Shown here piece after piece: positions 13,936 to 17,348 of a DNA stretch of 17,348 bases. This stretch comes from an uncultured Mediterranea sp. GTDB lineage: Bacteria > Bacteroidota > Bacteroidia > Bacteroidales > Bacteroidaceae. Positions within the stretch are counted from its first letter, which is position 1. Every line of letters starts with the position of its first letter. The stretch covers positions 1-17,348 of the forward strand of contig CAMGAL010000012.1 in NCBI GenBank assembly GCA_946007445.1, in the 5' to 3' direction. A model generated the notes under the pieces. It was not told where the DNA came from, did no database searches, and saw only the letters and a list, made by a program, of their open reading frames with translations. A program made the translations under genes and the position numbers.

Positions 13936-15111
13936 CTAAAAGTACACATTGGTGAGCTGCCGTCCTCGCGAGGTGACCACCCACTTGCCGTAGCCTTGGT
14001 CTTCGAGCCGGAGGTCGGACACTTCGCCGAATCGGCGGAGGTTTCCGCAGAGGTCTACAATCCATCCACTCTCCTTCGTGGGGTGCGGGCGGATGGCGCG
14101 GCCTACTATCTGGTACCACATGGCCAGCGACATGGTGGGGCGGGCCATGACCACGGTGTCCAGCTCGGGGTAGTCGAATCCGGTGGTGAGCACGCCCACA
14201 TTAGCTACCACGCGGAGGTCTCCGGCCTTGAAGCGGGCGAGTATCTCCTCGCGCTCGCGCTTGGGAGTCTCGCCGCTCACGATGGCGCAGCCCTCTATCT
14301 GCCGGCAGAGCCGCTCGGCCTCGTCGAGGAAGCGGGTGAAGACCAGGATGCCGTTGCGCGGCCGTCCGCTCTTGGGGGAGAGCAGGCGGCGCACGATGCT
14401 GACCAGGTAGGCCCGGAAGTCGATGCGGTCGTAGAGGGCCTGCACAGACTTGTCGGTGTAGTCGGCTCCGGTGGTGTTGACCTTCAGGTCGAGCTCGTTC
14501 CAGCCCAGGGGGTTGAGGGCGAAGTATTGCAGCCGGGCGAGGAAACCCATCTCGAGCAGCGTGGACACCTGCACGTGGTAGATGACCTCGGTAAAGACAC
14601 GGGGACGGGTGCGGGTGAGGAACTTGAGCATGGATCCGAAGTCGCGGCTGGAGCTGAGGCGGTAGGGTGTGGCCGTGAGGCCCAGCACCTTGCAGCGCAC
14701 GACGGCGAAGAACTCGCTGTACATTCCTTCCTTGGGGTTGACCAGGTGGCACTCATCGACGATGATGTGCTGGAAGTGGCTGAACAGCTCGGGGTGTGCC
14801 TTCACGCTGCCGATGGTGGCGAAGGTGATGCGGCTCACCTCCTTACGGTTCATGGAGGCGGAGTAGATGCTGCAATCCATCACGCCGCAGGAGCACAGCT
14901 TGCGATAGTTCTGCTCGAGTATCTCCTTGGAGGGCTGGAAGACCAGGGTGTGCCCCTCCAGGCGGGCGGCAATGTCGGCTATGACGAGGCTCTTGCCGCT
15001 GCCTGTGGGCAGCACCATGATGGCGTTGTTGCGGCGGGAGGTGTCGCTGAAGAAGCGCACGGCAGCGTCGCTGGCCTGACTCTGATAGTCGCGCAGGCGG
15101 TAGGTGGTCAT
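13936..15111 (-). CDS. SF2 DNA helicase (DEAD/DECH-box)
   Basis: 391 residues with a full set of superfamily 2 motifs: LRDYQ (6-10), Walker A LPTGSGKS (34-41), FATIGSV (motif Ib region), Walker B VDECH (118-122), LTATPYR (145-151), LVFTRF (256-261), VANVGVLTTGFDYP (302-314), and the arginine finger motif QIVGRAIRP (334-342). WIVDLCGNLRRFG near the end is typical of phage members. Such helicases unwind branched DNA during phage replication and recombination and are often beside nuclease and recombination genes, as here. ATG overlaps the TGA of the DUF4494 gene (ATGA), so the two are translationally coupled. It ends in tandem TAG TAG. Confidence 0.93.
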   Translation of the reverse strand: MTTYRLRDYQSQASDAAVRFFSDTSRRNNAIMVLPTGSGKSLVIADIAARLEGHTLVFQPSKEILEQNYRKLCSCGVMDCSIYSASMNRKEVSRITFATIGSVKAHPELFSHFQHIIVDECHLVNPKEGMYSEFFAVVRCKVLGLTATPYRLSSSRDFGSMLKFLTRTRPRVFTEVIYHVQVSTLLEMGFLARLQYFALNPLGWNELDLKVNTTGADYTDKSVQALYDRIDFRAYLVSIVRRLLSPKSGRPRNGILVFTRFLDEAERLCRQIEGCAIVSGETPKREREEILARFKAGDLRVVANVGVLTTGFDYPELDTVVMARPTMSLAMWYQIVGRAIRPHPTKESGWIVDLCGNLRRFGEVSDLRLEDQGYGKWVVTSRGRQLTNVYF

Positions 15112-15746
15112 GGCACGTCCTCCTGCTGCTGCTGCTGCGTGGGCGTGGCGTCTGGCTGGGGTATGACCTTGGTGTCGCGCCCGGTCTTGTCCACCACGAC
15201 GCGCCGTCCGGCCACGGTGATGACGGTCTTCATCCCATCGGGCAGGGAGGTGAGGAACTTGCGCACGGCGGGCGTCTCGGCGTCGATGCTGGCGAAGGCA
15301 ATGCCCTCGTCGTCCTTGTAGCGGAACACACTCAGTATTTCCGTCTCGGCCACTTGCTTCACCTCGTAGTCCACCATGGTGTGGCGCATCTCGTCTTCGA
15401 TGCGCTCCAGGGCGAGCCGCACGCTGGCGGCCTGCACCAGCATGTAGTGTGTCTCGAACTTGTAGACGTCGCGACGTTCGTCGTAGATGCTGTATTGCAG
15501 CTTGAACTTATAGAACTTGTCGTCGGCGTCTTCGTAGGAGGTGAACACCTCTTCGAAGATGGCCCGCTTGATGCCCTTGATGATGAGCTGCCCGCTGATG
15601 TAGGGAGCCAGCTCTTCGATGATGCGTGCCTCGGCCTCGGTGAAGGAGAAAGCGTCCAGCAGGTAGGACTCGGTGGCGATGATGGTCATTCCGCTTTCGG
15701 TGACCTTCTCCCGCTTGATTTTGACTTCAAAATAGTTTCCTTTCAT
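15108..15746 (-). CDS. DUF4494 family protein
   Basis: 212 residues. Recognised from the typical opening (YFEVKIKREKVTESG), ESYLLDAFSFTEAEARIIEE, a second copy of the strand-helix unit (YKFKLQYSIYDERRDVYKFE and YMLVQAASVRLALERIEDEM), and the end motif ADYEVKQVAETEIL (here VDYEVKQVAETEIL). The family is largely confined to Bacteroidetes and their phages; its function is unknown. After the domain there is a further 60 residues and a polyglutamine stretch (TQQQQQEDVP) coded by CTG/CAG repeats, which looks like a flexible tail. Its stop overlaps the helicase start (ATGA), which suggests a shared job in DNA replication or recombination. Confidence 0.88.
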   Translation of the reverse strand: MKGNYFEVKIKREKVTESGMTIIATESYLLDAFSFTEAEARIIEELAPYISGQLIIKGIKRAIFEEVFTSYEDADDKFYKFKLQYSIYDERRDVYKFETHYMLVQAASVRLALERIEDEMRHTMVDYEVKQVAETEILSVFRYKDDEGIAFASIDAETPAVRKFLTSLPDGMKTVITVAGRRVVVDKTGRDTKVIPQPDATPTQQQQQEDVP

Positions 15747-15788
15747 GTGGGGTATTGTTTTTTGAGTTTGGTAGTTCGTAGCTTGTTG

Positions 15789-16238
15789 CTATATCAGGTC
15801 GCCGGCCTCCTCGATGAGCTCGTGGAAGTTGGTAAGGAACAGCTCGGCTATCTCCTTCGACTGGAAGGCGAGGAATCCGCGTAAGAAGCGCTGTTCGTTT
15901 ATCTCATACGAAGCCTCATACTTTTCGAAAATGACGTATTTGATTTCTTCGGCGTTCCAGTTGGGGATCCATCCTTGGCGGTAGCAGTTGCGAAGCTGAA
16001 GGAGCTTGGTCATCGCAACAATCTGACGGGAACCTGCCTCGTCGGGCAGCAGGTGCAGCACGTGGCAGCCCGATTCATCTACGAAGTGGTTCAGCTCCGG
16101 GTCTAACGGGTGCTGCTGGCAAAACTCCTTCCACGTCTTCGGCAGTCTGACGTCCTCCACGGTCACTACCTTTTCTCCGTCCCAATAGGCCTTGTAGCCT
16201 TCGGGAACATCTACTGTAATTGTAAGTTCTTGTTTCAT
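15789..16238 (-). CDS. Conserved Bacteroidales phage protein, 149 aa
   Basis: N-terminal half: MKQELTITVDVPEGYKAYWD, a beta-rich segment, then KTWKEFCQQHPL. C-terminal half: DEAGSRQIVAMTKLLQLRNC, YRQGWIPNWNAEEIKYVI, and RGFLAFQSKEIAELFLTNFH. The order of motifs in the second half (KLL.LRN.Y..GW.P.W, then F.SKE.AE.F...F..L) matches the 228-aa protein at 10451-11137, so they probably share a domain of unknown function. The stop is TAG, and the next gene (DUF4494) starts in the same frame 14 codons later. The start at 16238 follows an A-rich leader. Confidence 0.6.
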   Translation of the reverse strand: MKQELTITVDVPEGYKAYWDGEKVVTVEDVRLPKTWKEFCQQHPLDPELNHFVDESGCHVLHLLPDEAGSRQIVAMTKLLQLRNCYRQGWIPNWNAEEIKYVIFEKYEASYEINEQRFLRGFLAFQSKEIAELFLTNFHELIEEAGDLI

Positions 16239-16371
16239 ATACTGTTATTTGTTTTTTGCCTGTTATCATAGTCAGGACACCAGAATACTCATATACCTTA
16301 TTTCGGTGCATATAGCAGATGTTATTTTTATACCACCAGCATTTCTTACATTCTCCTATATACTTAGACAT
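16075..16371 (-). CDS. Small Cys-rich ORF, possibly frameshifted
   Basis: The first about 45 codons (from 16371) look real: MSKYIGECKKCWWYKNNICY followed by MHRNKVYEYSG. C8, C11, C19 and H22 could bind a metal, as in many small phage CxxC proteins. The remaining half overlaps the 149-aa gene in another frame and is Arg/Gly/Pro-rich, typical of shadow translation. Either the true stop has been lost by a frameshift or the gene is a short overlapping ORF. The gene lies directly after the 128-aa gene (1-base gap between TGA and ATG). Function unknown. Confidence 0.4.
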   Translation of the reverse strand: MSKYIGECKKCWWYKNNICYMHRNKVYEYSGVLTMITGKKQITVYETRTYNYSRCSRRLQGLLGRRKGSDRGGRQTAEDVEGVLPAAPVRPGAEPLRR

Positions 16372-16372
16372 A

Positions 16373-16759
16373 TCATTCTTTCTTTACTCCGAACGGTGTG
16401 CCGTCCAGGAATGTCAGGTATTTGGATGCTTCCTCGTAGTTATAGACGACTCTACCGGTCATGGTTGAGCAGACAATGCAGTCGTCCGATATATGCAAGA
16501 TCTGGCCGTATGCCTTCGATTTTTCAAATCTTATCCAACCGAACGGAACGGGGCTTCTCAACATAGCATTCATCATCTCCCCTCTGTTTTCGAACGGGCG
16601 ATACGGGGATTCTGGCTTGACGCGGTATAAAAGTTGGTCGTCGAATATTTCGCAAGTAGTCACCCATTCGTTTTCGTTTGGAGGAAAATACTCAATCTCT
16701 TTCCCTTCTGCGAGTGCCTGGATGACGGGCAACAGTTCTGTGGCTCTTTCTTTATTCAT
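16373..16759 (-). CDS. Conserved Bacteroidales phage/prophage protein, 128 aa
   Basis: I recall this layout from many Bacteroidales phages: ATELLPVIQALAEGKEIEYF, a strand ending in YRVKPES, PYRPFENRGEMMNAMLRS and PFGWIRFEKSK, then a beta-rich part and YNYEEASKYLTFLDGTPFGV at the C-terminus. No function is known to me. The repeated beta-type segments suggest a compact nucleic-acid- or protein-binding fold, but this is a guess. Stop TGA. DNA of this gene and the next is somewhat less GC-rich than the rest of the module. Confidence 0.65.
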   Translation of the reverse strand: MNKERATELLPVIQALAEGKEIEYFPPNENEWVTTCEIFDDQLLYRVKPESPYRPFENRGEMMNAMLRSPVPFGWIRFEKSKAYGQILHISDDCIVCSTMTGRVVYNYEEASKYLTFLDGTPFGVKKE

Positions 16760-16798
16760 GATGATTTTCGTTTTTTAGTTCTTGGTTTGTTCGTCCAT

Positions 16799-17236
16799 TT
16801 ACACGAACTCCCGGCAGCGCTCCACCTCCTGACGGGCGTAGACGAGCATCTGATGCTCGTCGGCCGAGGGGAGGTAGATGCCTGCCTCGGAGGCGCTCCA
16901 GTGGCGGAAGCGCTCGATGGAGAGCGACATCTCGGCGGTGCTCAGGGCGGTGCTGCTGCGCAGGGTCTTCACCTCGCGGCCCAGCCGGTTTGTCACCACG
17001 TGCTCGAAGAGGTCGCGGTTGCAGAGGCGCTTGTAGAAGTCCACCTTGGCCTCGTCCAGCGAGCAGCCGTACTGCGAGGCGAAGTAGCCCAGCAGCAGGT
17101 GCAGATAGGCGTTCTGCGAGAGGCTGCGGGAGGGGTGCTTCTTCTTGACCTCCACCACGCAGCGCTCGCTGTAGAGCCGGTTGACGTAGTCCTTGAACTT
17201 GGGGCGCTGGTAGTCGTTGTTGAGGTCGAAGAGCAT
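16799..17236 (-). CDS. NinB/Orf-like recombination protein
   Basis: 145 residues, the size of lambda NinB (Orf). The motif RSLSQNAYLHLLLGYFASQY (37-56) corresponds to the RSLDQN...L region of NinB, and EAKVDFYKRL follows where NinB has its helical core. NinB-type proteins bind single-stranded DNA and SSB and help phage RecA-independent recombination. The upstream gene seems to be an SSB, which supports this. The C-terminal part (TAEMSLSIERFRHWSASEAG) also fits. The stop is TTA on the plus strand (TAA in the gene). Moderate certainty: only one motif is strong. Confidence 0.6.
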   Translation of the reverse strand: MLFDLNNDYQRPKFKDYVNRLYSERCVVEVKKKHPSRSLSQNAYLHLLLGYFASQYGCSLDEAKVDFYKRLCNRDLFEHVVTNRLGREVKTLRSSTALSTAEMSLSIERFRHWSASEAGIYLPSADEHQMLVYARQEVERCREFV

Positions 17237-17258
17237 CTTTGCTGTATTTTTGAGTTAT

Positions 17259-17348
17259 TCAGAACGGCGGTTCGCCGTAGTCATTGGCCCGGGTGCTGAA
17301 GCCGGAAAACGGCTCCGCCTCAGGGCTGGCCGGCCATCCCTTGGGCTG
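17259..17348 (-). CDS. C-terminus of an SSB-like protein (partial)
   Basis: The window edge holds the last 29 codons of a frame ending GFSTRANDYGEPPF and TGA. A disordered Pro/Ser/Glu-rich linker ending in an acidic-then-hydrophobic tip (EPPF, compare DDIPF) is how single-stranded-DNA-binding proteins end; that tip binds partner enzymes. The next gene is NinB-like, and NinB proteins act with SSB. Only the tail is visible, so the call depends on the tip and context. Confidence 0.5.
   Translation of the reverse strand, partial: QPKGWPASPEAEPFSGFSTRANDYGEPPF

Noticed and set aside
15122..15138. CTG/CAG triplet repeat
   Set aside because: It simply encodes a short polyglutamine tail of the DUF4494 protein; too short to be notable.
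13996..15321. 441-codon open frame on the plus strand
   Set aside because: Antisense to the SF2 helicase, whose motifs are complete. The translation is a low-complexity Gly/Ala/Val/Glu shadow.
1..17348. General TAG-to-glutamine recoding of the window
   Set aside because: Four genes clearly end at TAG. For the replication protein, reading through would give about 250 codons of shadow sequence. Only one in-frame TAG occurs in the late genes.

Overview
This window looks like part of a tailed phage or prophage of a Bacteroidales bacterium. The evidence is a crAss-like/P22-type portal protein, a crAss-like tail 'stabilization' protein, a DUF4494 protein (a family I know from Bacteroidetes), and one perfect Bacteroides-type promoter (TTTG, 19 bp, TAnnTTTG). 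Several intergenic words are also of the kind scattered through Bacteroidales chromosomes. The DNA is GC-rich by eye, so a higher-GC genus such as Alistipes or Barnesiella fits better than typical Bacteroides; that is inference. No integrase, attachment site, tRNA, rRNA or CRISPR array is visible.

Nearly all genes lie on the minus strand, so the functional order runs from right to left. From 17348 to about 13200 is a replication and recombination module: the C-terminus of an SSB-like protein, a NinB/Orf-like recombination protein, three small conserved or unknown genes, DUF4494, an SF2 helicase translationally coupled to it, and a VRR-NUC nuclease. From 13199 to 9222 come a replisome-organizer-like protein and six small accessory genes. 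At 8511-9194 an AT-richer gene on the opposite strand encodes a NYN (LabA-like) ribonuclease-fold protein with its own promoter, an operator-like palindrome and a structured leader: a classic moron layout.

From 8254 down to 1 is the virion module. It holds three tandem, apparently paralogous small connector-like proteins, an 886-residue stabilization/tail-hub protein, the portal, and two probable internal or ejected virion proteins (169 aa and a partial one of more than 290 aa). A terminase-small-subunit-like gene sits on the plus strand at 1567-2052. The major capsid gene, expected near the connectors, is not in the window.

Two observations stand out. First, the portal frame carries a single in-frame amber codon at 2657-2659, with clear portal-like sequence on both sides. 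TAG ends four early or accessory genes but no late gene. This fits either a nonsense mutation in a decaying prophage or late-gene amber suppression or recoding as known in crAss-like phages; one amber in roughly 2,500 late codons favours mutation or sequencing error. Second, the NYN gene and its control region sit where the capsid gene might be expected, beside a short open frame that could be the tail end of a displaced late gene. Host-type repeats in several spacers suggest long residence in a chromosome.
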